Origin: Sanghuangporus weigelae
Lineage: Eukaryota; Basidiomycota; Agaricomycetes; Hymenochaetales; Hymenochaetaceae
Direction of reading: 5' to 3'
NCBI GenBank assembly: GCA_033182465.1
Contig: CP137318.1
Location: 2,046,001-2,110,000 of the forward strand
DNA length: 64,000 nucleotides
Positions 1 through 12,063 of this stretch are shown piece after piece; the stretch's first letter is position 1, and every line of letters starts with the position of its first letter. The notes beneath the pieces were generated by a model. The model was not told the origin of the DNA. It ran no database searches and saw nothing but the letters and a program-made list of their open reading frames with translations. The translations under genes were made by a program, and so were the position numbers.

Positions 1-184
1 TATCCGCGGCGCAGATGGAATAGGGTATCACTCGGGACGGTCGGTCACTTGCGAGAATGTGTTTTTGGAAATGAACAACCCAGTGAATCCGCAAGGCCCA
101 CCGGGGGAACCTGCATGGCTAAGTGCGGCTCAGTCTGCTGCCGCCGATAGTAGCATGCACGGCTGGACACTTCGCGTTCTATGA
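1..184 (+). CDS. 3' end of an unidentified gene (partial)
   Basis: An open frame enters from the left edge in the second frame and ends at a TGA at 182-184, giving the last 60 residues of a protein. The segment is rich in Gly, Pro, Asn and Ala (it includes NNPVNPQGPPGEPAW) and ends in GWTLRVL. I recognise no domain. The reading-frame bias and the position upstream of a clear intergenic AT-rich stretch support a real terminal exon. The start and the rest of the gene lie outside the window. Confidence 0.5.
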   Translation, partial: IRGADGIGYHSGRSVTCENVFLEMNNPVNPQGPPGEPAWLSAAQSAAADSSMHGWTLRVL

Positions 185-920
185 TACCCTGTAGTTTGGG
201 TGATTACCGCCCTCTCTCTGGCGCTGTTCTAACTTTCTGTGGGATAGGGAAGTGTTTGGATGATGTTTTGTGGCGTACGTTATTATGATAATGATGTTTT
301 CGATTGGATTCTGTTATCGTTTTTACTGTTTTCTTTTCTATCTGAAGAGTGCTATCGACCTTTTTCTGTCTCTGTGGCTTACTTACGCGTTCTCTAGTGT
401 TTCGTGTGTATTATACCACTGATTATATGTATGCTTTCGAATCGCTGGCAAGAAGTGCCTTACATGGTATGACGCGCGTCTAGACGGGACGCGTCGTACC
501 GAGGGCACAGGGTGATCGGCGTTCGCGGTCATAATATACTTAGATCGTCGCTTTTTAAAAACAAATTTAAATCCATCTGCATGCATATCATTTTATTTCT
601 TTCTCTCTCAGAGTACGCCTACACTAGATTTCTGTGTCTGATCCCCATTCTAACGTGAGTACTGTTTGATGTTGCTGGTCGAGCGGGAGGCGAGATTTCT
701 CCATCCGTGGCGAACCCCAATCAATATCTGATGTGTGATGGATATTATATACTTGACGCATGTGCGAGGCGTCAGTGCGTGCAGCCCCTCTACCTCCACT
801 TTCCACGTCGCATATATCTTTCTCGCGCGCATATACATACCTACCTCTGTTCTGTACTGATTCATTCTTAGCCCCTTCCATCCTCTTCAAGCGCCACGCA
901 CATATCTTTCCTGTTAAACA
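185..920. promoter_or_regulatory. Intergenic region and pyruvate kinase promoter
   Basis: No gene is supported here; the short ORFs on both strands lack motifs. The left part (to about 600) is T-rich and probably holds the 3' UTR of the preceding gene. From about 780 to 905 the plus strand is strongly pyrimidine-rich, and it ends in a short A-rich stretch directly before the ATG at 921. A CT-rich tract next to the start site is typical of highly expressed filamentous-fungal genes. Its role here is inferred. Confidence 0.5.
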
Positions 921-3166
921 ATGGCCGACCTTCCAGCTGTTACATCAACCCTCGAGTGGCTCTCGTCGCTCTCGCCCACCAACGCTTCCGTTCCGACAGA
1001 AGAGACGAAGTATCTGCGCAAAGTATGTCTCTGTGATTTTATCACTTATCCGTTATCTACTCATGGCTGATTGAATGGGAACCATCTTAGACGGCGATTA
1101 TCGCCACGATCGGTATGCGTGTTCTTCTTTGATGTGTATGAACAAAGGTTCTCAATGCTTTGTGCTGTTCGTTTGATGAATCGTAGGCCCGAAGACGAAC
1201 AGCGTCGAGAAGCTTGCCGAGCTGAGAAAGGCGGGTGTTAACATCGGTATGTGCATATCACTAGGATAGATTCATTCGTGTTGTTGTTGACTGATCCGCT
1301 TTTCAGTGCGCATGAACTTTTCGCATGGCTCGTACGAGTACCACCAAAGTGTCATCGACAACACTAGGAAAGCAGTCGAGTGTACGGGTGTTCTCGTTCT
1401 TTCTTTGAAGGCTTTGCTAATTTCAATGTACCAGTGGACCCGGAGGGCCGCCCTGTGGCGATTGCTCTGGACACGGTAAGGCGCAGAAAATCTCAAAAAT
1501 ATAACTTATGTTCCGATGATAAATGATGTCTTCCGCAGAAAGGCCCAGAAATCCGAACAGGCCTCATAAAAGATAATGCAGATGTACGTCACTGTTATAA
1601 TATTTACGCACATATCGTCGGCCGAACATGCGATATTATCAGATTCCCGTGAAGGCGGGCCATGAATTCGTGGTCACCTCGGATGAGAAGTTTGCCCAAT
1701 CTTCCGATGACAAGTTCCTTTTCGTGGACTATGTATGCGTACTTTCCTTTTCTTGCCTAGTGATGCGCCTGATAGACCTTGAATTAGAAAAATCTACCCA
1801 AAGTCACTGCGCCGGGCAAGCTCATTTATGTCGATGATGGTATCCTGACTCTTCTTGTCCTATCCGTTGACGGCCCCAACGTCCGAGTGCGCTGCATAAA
1901 CAACGGCACTCTCTCGTCTCGCAAAGGTGTCAACCTTCCGAAGACTGACGTTGACCTTCCTGCGTTATCCGCCAAGGACAAAGCTGATCTTCAGTTTGGT
2001 GTCAGGAATGGCGTTGATATGGTCTTCGCATCATTCATCCGTCGTGCGCAAGATGTCCTAGACATTCGTGACGTGCTTGGTCCAAATGGTGCAAATATCA
2101 AAATCATTGTGAAGATTGAGAATGAGCAGGGTGTTGCGAACTTTGATGAGATTCTTGACGTCTGTGATGGCGTTATGGTGGCTCGAGGCGATCTTGGTAT
2201 CGAAATTCCTGCCAGCCAAGTCTTCCTTGCGCAGAAGATGATGATCGCGAAGTGCAACAAGGTGGGCAAGCCTGTCATCTGTGCAACGCAGATGCTCGAA
2301 TCAATGACGGTAAGTGCTTGCTGAGGGCTCCCCGACCGCGCTGGTACTGAACCTTTGGACTCAGTATAACCCGCGCCCGACTCGCGCAGAAGTCAGCGAT
2401 GTCGCTAACGCTGTTTTGGATGGAGCTGACTGCGTCATGTTGTCTGGAGAGACCGCGAAGGGCACGTATCCGGTCCAGGCCGGTGGGTTCTCAAAAAAAT
2501 CTTTCCACAGACTAAATGCTGATCGCGTGCCGTAAAGTTCTCATGATGGCGGAGACTTGCTATCTTGCAGAGTCGGCTATTTGCTACCCACCGCTGTATG
2601 ATGAATTGCGTAATGTGCAGAAGCGCCCAACAGAGACGGTGGAGACGGTTGCGATGGCCGCTGTAGCGTCAGCGTTTGAGCAGAACGCGAGTGCGATTCT
2701 TGTTCTGTCGACGAGCGGAAACACTGCTCGTTTGATTTCGAAGTATCGGCCGAGTGTTCCCATCATTACTGGTAAGGATTGTTTTCGGTGCAATATAATG
2801 AAGGTAAAAATTGACTCGATGATAGTGACGAGGAATCAGCAGACGTCGCGACAAATCCACCTGCACCGTGGAGTGTACCCAATGTGGTACCCGGAGCCTC
2901 GCGGTATTCAAGCGCATCAGTGGCAGACTGATGTATGTCTTTTGGATTTACGTGTGTGAATGGGGCGCTGACGAAACATGCAACAGGTTGACAATCGGAT
3001 CCGGTTTGGACTGAGGAGGGCACTTCAACTGAACATCATCAAGCCCAACTCACCGATCGTTGCTGTACAAGGATGGAAGGGAGGACTGGGCCACACGAAC
3101 ACGCTTCGTATTTTGTCTGTGCCTGCCGAAGATGCAGACCTTGAGCTTTATCCGCTTGAGCATTAA
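921..3166 (+). CDS. PYK1: Pyruvate kinase
   Basis: Catalyses the last step of glycolysis in the cytosol, converting phosphoenolpyruvate and ADP to pyruvate and ATP. Twelve exons can be joined in frame (921-1022, 1091-1112, 1187-1246, 1307-1381, 1435-1475, 1539-1583, 1643-1732, 1788-2309, 2365-2482, 2538-2771, 2826-2932, 2987-3166). They give 531 residues, the usual size for fungal enzymes. Visible motifs are IGPKTNS near the N-terminus, [13 protein letters not shown], the active-site signature [10 protein letters not shown] with the catalytic Lys near residue 254, the metal/substrate loop [12 protein letters not shown], and the C-terminal fructose-bisphosphate domain with [10 protein letters not shown] and [10 protein letters not shown]. 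The start MADLPAV is the first ATG after the CT-rich tract. The small exons crowded at the 5' end are an intron-rich arrangement. The assignment is very secure. Confidence 0.97.
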
Positions 3167-3552
3167 TTGGTACAGGTAGACGATCTAGAAAAAAAATGCC
3201 TGGCAATATGTACTAGATATATGGCATGTAGAACTAGCGAAATACACCCCCGCTTTGCGTATTCGTTGAAGCGCCAAGTTAGACTATGCTATGCGTGAGA
3301 AAACTGAAACTGGCTGCTGTGCGCAAAGGAGCGACCGACCCGACCCTGGTCTGTGTACAGATCCCGCCGCCATCTCTTTGCGCAGGCAGCATCCTCCCTC
3401 CACCTCGACCAGCCTTTCTCGACTGTCCTTTCCCTGAGTCTCCCTTCCTCCTATCCCCGCTACCTCTCTTGGCTGTTTTACCTTACCGACCGCGTTTTTC
3501 CTTCTCATTTACTGCTAGAAAAGGACGGCGCTTCTTATAATCACTTCTCTCA
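3167..3552. promoter_or_regulatory. Intergenic region with CT-rich tract before the glycosyltransferase
   Basis: Contains the pyruvate kinase 3' UTR (A-rich around 3185-3200), then a long pyrimidine-rich run from about 3340 to 3550 leading to the ATG at 3553. ORFs through this tract on either strand are composition artefacts. No gene seen. Confidence 0.5.
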
Positions 3553-6138
3553 ATGACTCTTCACGCAAGCAGATCTTCCAAAGGGCGCACTTCCCCTCTC
3601 CCATCCTGGTCCAGCGCAGTACACGAAAAGGCATCTATCAACGGGAGACTCCAATCAGGCCTTTTCACAATATTTTACTTGCCCATCCCTGGTGTCCAAG
3701 GCCGACAGCTCAGACTGCCCTTACCCATTCCACCTAGGTTATACCACTCCACCGTCACTCGGTTTGGGCGTAAACGCGGGTGTCTGATTATCTTATTGTG
3801 TGTGCTGTCGGCGCTATGGACAGTGTTTGCGCTGGCGAAGCGGTTTGGCACCGTGGAGAAGGAGTGGCCGACGGTGTTCCCGCCTGACTCGACGCTCATC
3901 TTCCAGCGCGAGGATTTGCGGAAGATATGGGAGTGGGAGATTGCGAGTGGACATTATCCAAGTAGTAGGAAAAGTGAGTTTTGATTTCTGTGTTTTTCTG
4001 TGTTTGCCGTATTGCTACGATTTTTGTGCGCATGCTTAACGCTGGAACTCTTTCTTTTCCCTTCTGTCCTATCAGTTCCTGAGCAAATTGGTCTTACTGA
4101 GGAGCCGATTAATCCTGCACTTCCTCCACTGAAGAAGACTACGTTACCCTCACGCTTCCGACCTCCACCGAAGGTGCCCGTTACGAAGACTAAAGGAATC
4201 GGCTCGAAGCGCGTGTATTTGGATATCCAGGCTCAGCCGCCCAACGTTGCATACCCTCCGCGCCCTGTTCCGGGATCTGTGATCGATCTTGATATAATCA
4301 TGGACAACTGTGATTTCAGCGAGAATAAGGTATGTTGTAATACTACTTCTCAAGGTGATTATAAACGTGTCCGGTTGCTCACACGCGCGTGTTGCGCAGT
4401 ATGTTCGCGATTGTCTGGAAGTGCTACGCTTAGGTGCCGGATTGGACAACGGCAAGCGCGTGAGGCGTGGAAAGATGGATGAATGGAAGTATATCTATCT
4501 CGAGCAAGGGGAGCTCCAAAATTATACGAGTCAAGCGGAAGAACCTACTTACAATCCATGGGCTGCGGAGATTTCACGGAACAAGCCAGTTGACGAAAAC
4601 CCAAATGCGGGACTTATCAAGAAGTACGGTGTTGACTGGGAGCCAACTCCAAACCTACCTCCACCTGTTGAATACCGACGCTCAGAGGTGCTCCCTGGTC
4701 CATGCGATCCTGACCACCCTCGCATCTATCACATGTTCTGGACGGGCCCCTTCTCGGATAAGCCGTATCTTGCACTGCTCTCGTATCTCTTTACTCAAAA
4801 CGTAGGTCTGCATGAAGGAGCTAGTCAGCAGGATGGGAAAGTCTGCAGACCTCAGTTCTGGATGTGGATTAACCCCGGACCTGCTGCAGCGGTACCGAAC
4901 CCGAATGCGCGACGAGAGATGTTCGATCAGCTCAAGTCGAACCCCTGGGCTTCGCCTTTCCTTCATCCGCGTTTCAAGGATGTGATCCAGTTCAAGATGT
5001 GGAATACAACGGAACAATTGGACGGTGTACCAGAGCTGAGGGACGAATGGCGCACCTTTCAGGAGACACTGTTCAACTCGGGTGGACATATCATCCAGGT
5101 TCCTCAGAAGAAGGTTACAACGACTACAACGGAGGAAGAAGAACTGACTGAAAGTGTTACTGTTGGAGACAATGAAACTCTGACTGGTCCTCCCTCTCCG
5201 TCTACCCCGGTCAAGGCTGACAATGATGATATGTTGAACCGTCTCGGATCAACCTCTTCGTCGACATATGACCGACTTTCCGTGATTCTGTCCGACATGG
5301 CGCGCTTCATCCTTTGTCATCGCTTTGGTGGGATCTACCTTGACGCAGATACCATTATCCTACGTGACTGGGAAGAGCTGTGGGGTTGGAAGGGTGCATT
5401 CGCTTATAGGTGGTCACGTCTCGAGACATATAATACTGCTGTTCTACACCTGAACAAGGGTTCAGCGCTCGGCACGTTCCTCTTTAAGACAGCGTTGCGG
5501 AATGCGCTTGATTTCCACCCGATGACCGTTTCGAAGTATGCGAAGGATTCATACATGGAGGGTATCTTGCTGCGATTACCAGATGCCTTGTTCGATTCTG
5601 CGTGGCTGAACACAGAGTACTACCAAAGGGATAGGCCTCCTCAGCCATATTTCACAGCGTGAGTGATTTGAAAATGAGCTTTCTGGTTACCAGACTGACT
5701 GCTCGTACTACAGGTTTGAAGATTTTTTTGAGACTCCCGCCCAAGATAGTGCAGCGCCTCAAGCATTGGGCTTCGAAGGTTTCTTCAGGGGCGCATACTC
5801 ATACCATTTCCATAACTTCTGGTAAGTTTCTTTTGAATCCTTTTTTAGTTATGTTCGTCATCTCACGGTTTTTGTTTAGGTGGAAGCCTTTTGACCCGAG
5901 CCGTGATTTCCCAGACCTGGGCCCTCGTTTCGCCAAGGGTGAACGTCAGGCGCGCAAGGCACTGAAGACAGCAAATGCGGGACCTTCGACACAATTAGAT
6001 GATGACGAGGATGATTTCGAGGAAAAGGTATCAGACGATAAGCGGGATCTGGATTGGGCTGCTGTCCTCAAACGTACATTCGAAGCTTACATTCGAGGCG
6101 AACGACCGAACATGTACGGAGAATGGCTGCAATGGTGA
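3553..6138 (+). CDS. GT32-like glycosyltransferase with DXD motif, type II membrane protein
   Basis: Predicted Golgi sugar transferase of the glycosyltransferase sugar-binding DXD class (family 32-like). Five exons join in frame (3553-3973, 4076-4329, 4400-5658, 5714-5821, 5880-6138) to give 766 residues. There is a basic N-terminal tail, then one hydrophobic segment at about residues 76-95 (GCLIILLCVLSALWTVFAL), as expected for a type II Golgi anchor. A stem of about 200 residues follows. The catalytic part carries RIYHMFWTG and the nucleotide-sugar/metal site GGIYLDADTIILRDW, with its two Asp near residues 540 and 542. An acidic insert (DDDEDDFEEK) lies near the C-terminus, which ends NMYGEWLQW. 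Donor sugar and acceptor cannot be told from sequence. A role in cell-wall or glycoprotein glycan synthesis is inferred. Confidence 0.85.
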
Positions 6139-6706
6139 AAGAGCCTGTAGAACCGACCTAATCACCCTTTCTTGTTTTACTACCACAACTATCTTCAAAT
6201 CATCTCTTACTCATTTACGGCATCGGAGAGATCAATACCACCCAAAATGCTTTCTGAGTCAGTCACTTTCGGCGTTGTTGACAATCGATCTCTGACTTCA
6301 TTGTGGACTGTTGGTTATGGATTATTAGACTTTCTCGAGGATACGCATAACTTACGTCTCATATTTTTATCATGTTGGCAATTTGCTTCCCCTAGCTTTC
6401 ATCGCTTTCCAATCGTTCGCCCTGCCGACCTTTCGTTTCGTTCTTTGGGCTGGGTTGTTGGGCTTTGCTACTTGTCCCTCTTTTCGAGGCAGGTGGCATG
6501 CGTTATTTTTTGCATAATACTCTTTTATTTTCTCCTTTCTGTTTTTAGATGTAGTTTCTTTATGTCCTTTTATTGTCCAATGTCATTACTGCAACCTCAT
6601 CATCTGACCATTTGCACATTTGTACAAGGTAACAATTGGGATTGTAAGAGGTCGAGAGGTATGTATGTTCTACATTGATATTCTTGCACAGAGGATGGTT
6701 ACTGGT
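6139..6706. other. Convergent intergenic region (3' UTRs)
   Basis: Lies between the ends of the glycosyltransferase (+) and RPE1 (-). It is T-rich on the plus strand, with long runs that leave a 168-codon frame open (6172-6678). The translation is Phe/Leu/Ser-rich without motifs, so I read it as 3' UTR. Nothing else seen. Confidence 0.45.
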
Positions 6707-7844
6707 CTATGTACGGGCTTGTGCGATCTTCGTCTGTGCTTCGTCGACGGTCGACTTGAGGACCTTGATGACTCCATTCGGGTCTTCAGCACCGAAAATG
6801 GCGGTACCCGCGACGATGACGTTGCTCCCTGTGTACGTACCAACAACGATAAAAAGAGGCGCACACGCGCTTGAGAGGAATCCCATGGTCGGTGAGAAAG
6901 GGGAATGGCAAACGCACCTGCATCGGCACATGGGCCCACGGTCTTTGGGCCCACGCCGCCGTCTACTTCGATGTCTTTGTCCGGGAATCGGGCGCGTAGC
7001 TCGGAGACTTTGGGTACGCAGCGATCGATGAACTTTTGGCCTCCTCGTCCTGTAGATATTTGAAATAATGCAAGGTTAAAACTGGGGGCTAATTGTATCT
7101 CATGTGAAGGAAAGGAACGGACCGGGGTAGACTGTCATCACGAGGATCATGTCCGCTGCATTGCCGACTTCGTCTGAGACGGCTGTGGATGGTGTATCGG
7201 GCGAGATGGCGACTCCGGCTTTCATTCCTCGTTCGCGAATCTTTTGGATGAGGGGAAGAGGCTCATCTGTGTGACGGCAACGCGACTGCATTAGCGTTGG
7301 TCTGAGTGTATATGGAGGTCAATTCTGGCTTACTGGTCGCTTCGATGTGGAAGCAATAGAGTGCGCCGCCTGCGTTAGCGACATCATCGACCCACTGCAC
7401 GGGAGCTCAGCTTCAATTCGCATGATGAAAGACACTGTGACTCGCATACTTTCTCCGGATTGGAGACCATCATATGGCAATCCATGAAGATGCCTGGCAC
7501 GCCCTTGTGGACGCACGATAGTATCGGTGCACCTATGCTCGTAAGGTATTCACATCAGTCCAACCGAAAGCAGATACTTCACCCACCCATAGTGATATTT
7601 GGGACAAAGTGACTGGATCGCACATTGATTAGTATATTCAACAGCATCCAGGATGAATAGAAAATAATACCCGTCCATGACATCTACAATACCGTGAGCC
7701 GTCGTGAGGCAAACATACAATGATAGCGCATCACGAACCCATATGTAACCAATCCGCACCACCATCCATCATACGCTGACATTCTGAGTTGAGTTTACCA
7801 AAGTCAGAGGCAAGCACTGAGGGCGAAATGATAGCTTTGGGCAT
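6707..7844 (-). CDS. RPE1: Ribulose-phosphate 3-epimerase
   Basis: Interconverts ribulose 5-phosphate and xylulose 5-phosphate in the non-oxidative pentose phosphate pathway (cytosol, TIM-barrel, metal-dependent). Read on the minus strand from ATG at 7844: MPKAIISPSVLASDFGKL, then ADWLHMDVMDG, HFVPNITMG, GIFMDCHMMV, KAGVAISPDTPS, ILVMTVYPG, the strand-7 region IEVDGGVGP and finally SNVIVAGTAIFGAEDP. All the family blocks are present, and the stop is at 6707-6709. The 5' half is cut by very short introns. Exon 1 (7739-7844) is followed by a 13-nt exon (7671-7683) and a 26-nt exon (7587-7612), with introns of 55, 58 and 54 bp. The gene shares a 175-bp divergent promoter with the F-box gene. Confidence 0.93.
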
Positions 7845-8019
7845 GTTTAGAGGATTTGAGTTAATATTACAATTCTAAGTTAGACTTAGACAATCCAGAT
7901 GTAGACGGCTTGTATGCGGTCAGCTTACATAATCAAGAATAAGCGGCGTTCTTGAATGATTGATCTGCTCTTGTAAAACCTGTAGTTGTAGTTCACCCTC
8001 GCTTTCGTTCAACTCAACC
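7845..8019. promoter_or_regulatory. Bidirectional promoter between RPE1 and the F-box gene
   Basis: Only 175 bp separate the two divergent start codons (7844 on the minus strand, 8020 on the plus strand), so both promoters must sit here or overlap the neighbouring 5' ends. The segment is AT-rich. No TATA or named site was assigned. Confidence 0.5.
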
Positions 8020-10580
8020 ATGGCGAGGAAGAAGCGAAAGGTTCAGCATAATGCCACAGATGCGGACACGCCACCTCTTCAACGCGACCTGATCTCAATT
8101 CTGCCATGGGAGCTGATTGCAGAGATACTGAGTATGACTACTCCGGAAGAGGTCCTTGCGCTGGCAAGATGTAGCCGCCACTTCTGCGACAGCCTCGTGA
8201 TAAATCCGCGTTCCAAATGCATATGGGAGAGCGCAAGAAAGTACTGTAGACCTGAAATTCCCGATCCCACACCAAACTTCACCGAGCCTGCCTATGCAGC
8301 GTATATCTTTGATGGTGGTCCCTGCGAGGTAGGCCATTACCAAATTGTTGGATTTACGCCTGTAACTGACAGATGTATCGAGCAATGTGGGAAGTACGTC
8401 GATGCCTTTTACAAGTCGTTCTCCCTGCGTCTTCGAGTTTGTAATGTGATTTCTTTCATTTTAGCACAGTTTGCTTGATTCTTACTTTCTGTTCAGGACA
8501 AATGTTACGAAGAGTGGAAGGAGTCAGTACTTGATTCGATTTCATTCCACTCAGCGTTCTGCCAACGCGCTTTATTATTTTAGAGAAAAGGCATTTCGTT
8601 TCCCAGATGCTCCTAGCAAGGAAGAGTTTGTTGTGAAAGACTGGGTTGTAGGCTTAGAAGGTGAATTGAGCTTTGCAATTTAATATTCAGGTTGTTCTTA
8701 CCACTTTCGATCACGACCAGACAAATTATTTCATACTGAACATAGTAAAAGCTCCGACCTATCCCGTTACCGTAACTGTGCTGACTGAGCCTATAGGCGA
8801 TCTCTTCCGCAAGACGGACTTTCTCGAGGCCTTAAGCGAATCTAGAAAATTTGTTGGACAAGGTAAATCGAGAATAAACAGGAAGCACCATTACTGCATG
8901 GTAAGATATTGTCGGTCTACATTTTCTGAGTCTGAAAAAAAAACGATTTTGCAGCTTCGTGAAAAATATGTGTATAAAAAACGGGCAATACTTGTCGTGC
9001 GTCATAAGAAATGGTATCCTAAGTGTCCGTCTGATCTTTTACGTAGTTGTCCAGAGCACTATTGGATTGGACCCAGCAGAGGGCAGAGCTCACCCTCGAG
9101 ATTAAGAAATGGAACCTCGGTGTGTAAGTTCACGGTAACTTATTTTCTGAAATCTGCCAGGCTGAATTAATGCGACAGACTGGAGGAGTTAGCTTTACTA
9201 GAGGGCTGGGAACTTGATGATGTTCTGAACACTCCGACCTGTAATGAATTCTACAAGTGGCACAATCGTGCACTCGAACACGTCCAGTTAAGGAGTAAGC
9301 ACACAGTTTAAGAAACCAGTCACTCTGTTTACGACCGTCACAGATTTCAACGTCATTAAATCAGACGTCGAAGCTGAGATTATGAAACAAGCAAAGAAGA
9401 GGGCTCGATCAAAAGAGGAGCAAGCTTACTCCAAGAGGCGGGAGCTAATGGCCCAGGAATACTATCGTCGGAAGTCGATCGGCTCTAGTCTATCTAAGCC
9501 AGTGATACTTCCCAACCTCAATGTCTTTCGTCAACAGTCCATGATAAAGCTTCTTCAGAACAGACGTGGTTCAGACCCTGACAACCTCGCCCCGAGCTTG
9601 CAGCACCCTTCTACACGTCGCATGATTGACGATGATCTATCCTTCTGGAGAAGCAAAGCAGACTTCGAATTCAAAAAGATTCTCGGAGCAGACGATTTCT
9701 TTCAAATCAGTAAAAAGAAGCTAGATCCTCTAGACAGGCTGACGGCTCGATTTATTTGCACGAGGTGCATGGATCACACTTCGGATGAGTCGAAAGTCCC
9801 TCCTCTCGATTTCAGGGAAGCTTGCGCTCATCAGTGCAAGCATCTTACGAAGAAGCAGAAGGCAAGGACAACTTGGTCACCGAAACAATTCATACCCGAT
9901 CAAAAGGTGATTGAGGGGCTCACCCGCATGAAATTGATGCTGATTGCATTTTCATAGGCCATCTGCGCTACACGGAAGCTACTCGCTCTTCTAAACGTTT
10001 CCGAAGATCTCCGGGAATCATTGCAGAAGACAGATGCGAACCACAATTGCATACTTTGCAGGGACTGTGACGGGAAGACCGTAATGAACTTTCAAGCCAT
10101 GGTAGGTACTTGATTGCCAATAAGCACGCTCCATAGAGTAATGGCAATATTTCAACAGCAACGACATTCACATCGTCATGAAAACATGGATATGGAATTT
10201 CTTACCCCTCAACAAGTCAAGAGGCTGCCCTTTCAACCTATTCAATGGGGCTTGTGCGCGGAACTGACATCGATGGCGAAGAGTGCACCTCGAAAGGCGG
10301 AGCTCAAGATCTATGGTTGTCGGCACTGTCTGCAGCAAGATGATCCTGAACAAGAGCCTGCTGAGGACAAAATGAACTTGGATGAACGAAATTCGCGGAC
10401 GAAGAAATCAGACAAAGGAGATAAACACCAGAGGCTCATGTCATTTCATGGGATGAGATGTCATGTTCTACAGAGGTGAGCTTTGTGTTTTGTATGTGGG
10501 TAATTCTGACATTTTCTTGTAGCCACGGCATCTCACATCTCTCTGACGAGGATATCTTTCGCGTTGATAGTAAAGCCTGA
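8020..10580 (+). CDS. F-box protein with Cys/His-rich C-terminal region
   Basis: Probable substrate adaptor of an SCF ubiquitin ligase. The N-terminus after MARKKRKV is a typical fungal F-box: LISILPWELIAEILSMTTPEEVLALARCSRHFC. A first Cys pair follows after splicing (GPCEQCGKYVDAFYKSFSLRLR, then DKCYEEW). The middle is charged and helical (MKQAKKRARSKEEQ). The C-terminal third is Cys/His-rich: ICTRCMDH, CAHQCKHL, NHNCILCRDCDG and GCRHCLQQ. It ends FHGMRCHV, HGISHLSDEDIFRVDSKA, with a stop at 10578-10580. At least eight introns are needed. Exons between about 8500 and 9370 are only roughly placed, and some donors there are weak. The start at 8020 is preferred over an upstream ATG at 7960. This fits lineage-expanded Agaricomycete F-box/zinc-finger proteins; the target is unknown. 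Confidence 0.75.
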
Positions 10581-10696
10581 TTTTTATGAAACCAACAGAA
10601 TGAGAGATCCGTTCGATTGTTTGTCTAGAGTTTGTAATATATGCAGCATGTTAACAGTACTAGTTCGCGTTCAACTTTGCTGCATCGCCTACTCAG

Positions 10697-11896
10697 TCAG
10701 GATTCTTCGAGGTTGTCTACGGTGAAAGTCGCTGTGCTCCCCGTCTCCACAGTCCTAAGAATGCCCACTATGTCTCTCCTCCTTATGCCGACGGATCCCT
10801 GTTCAGTCAGTTCAAGTGCCTCTTGTAGGCTGGTCGCAGATAGAGGTATTCGATCAATAGAAGGTAGAGTTAGGGTAATATGGTGTGTAATAGGAGGCAT
10901 AAGGTGGGCATTTGGCAAGATACGAGACGGGATCTCGAACGGCGCAGGAAAAGGATGTAAATGCTGACGGTAGAATGGCGATGGTGTCACACCTTCGTCG
11001 TTCGCATCAGAAGGTTTCGACACAGGTGTTAAACCCCAATTTGTGAGCACGATGACTGGCCCGTGGCTCAATCGAAATTCTTGGAGAGCCATTAGAATGT
11101 GACCGAGTGGATTGGCTGAGTCTTTTCTGTCGGAAGAACCCTGTCGCTGCTGCTCAAGATAGTACCTATCTATCCAGTAAAAGGAGCTGATCGAGTCAAT
11201 TGACAGCAAACCGATTTCTTCATCGATCATTCGCTGCGAGTGGTAAAGTGGCAAATGAAAGAGTGTGGCTGCCAGAGATGCAGATGATCTGATTCGAAAG
11301 ACATGCAATCTTTGCAGAGACTGTGCGACGGTGTCTTGTATAAGCTGTTGAAGCTCAGGGTGCCCAGATGGGAGGACCTTTTCAAGGCGTCTTATGAGAA
11401 GCAATTTCAGTCGATGAGCACTCCATCGGCCATCAGTGTCCATGACAATTGCTGACTTCTCCCATCCACCGATCTCGACTTCGGAGGGAATGTGCTCTTT
11501 TGAATGAAAGACTTTTTCGGGAAGAATGCATTGCATGGTCAAGCGGTAGACGAGATGGGTCTTCCCAGATGCCGCTGGTCCTTGTATTTCAAGTACATCG
11601 CCTCGATTGAGTGATGAGGAAGGAGATGCGTGAATGTTCGTGGTACTCAGAAGCTGGACATCTAGGCCGGGTAAGCCGGTAGATCCTAACGGAGATGCTG
11701 CAAGTGCAAATCAGTTCAGAGAAAACCATCAGGGGATTTGTGTTGATACTTTGATACATCAAAGAGTTCATCAGCTATTCTCAAGTCAGATTACTCTGAT
11801 GCGAATGGACCAGATACGAAAGCTTACCTGCGCGCCTGTTTCTGTCTGTATTTCGGACAGCATTTCTGCTACACTGGGCGACCGCCTTCCGAACAT
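10697..11896 (-). CDS. XRCC2: XRCC2-like RecA-fold DNA recombination protein
   Basis: A Rad51-paralogue ATPase expected to act in homologous recombination with other Rad51 paralogues. The minus-strand reading shows LNRGDVLEIQGPAASGKTHL (Walker A, GPAASGKT) and the Walker B region IGLLSIDSISSFYWIDRY. The FYWIDR continuation is a hallmark of XRCC2 rather than Rad51 or Dmc1. The main exon ends at the stop at 10697-10699. Upstream, GLPGLDVQLLSTTNIHASP is coding up to an acceptor near 11704. The best first exon starts at 11896 (MFGRRSPSVAEML, 11828-11896), but its phase does not join cleanly to the next exon, so the 5' end is uncertain. It is convergent with the F-box gene (116 bp) and divergent from SLX9. 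Confidence 0.75.
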
Positions 11897-12063
11897 TGAA
11901 TAGAACTCTCTTGGATCCTTGTGGTGGTAGCTTGTTGAATGAAATATAAATGATATGCTGGGTTACGTAACAGTAATGTGAGGATTCAAACATGTACAAA
12001 CAATCAATTAAAATTGCGAGCGAGCATACTCTCTTTCTTCATCCTTTTTTCAACCTTTTAGTG
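11897..12063. promoter_or_regulatory. Bidirectional promoter between XRCC2-like gene and SLX9
   Basis: About 165 bp between divergent starts. AT-rich on the left with a CT-rich stretch (12030-12060) directly before the SLX9 ATG. No specific sites assigned. Confidence 0.4.

Noticed and set aside
6172-6678. 168-codon plus-strand ORF after the glycosyltransferase
   Set aside because: T-rich, Phe/Leu/Ser-rich translation without motifs or splice partners; best read as 3' UTR.
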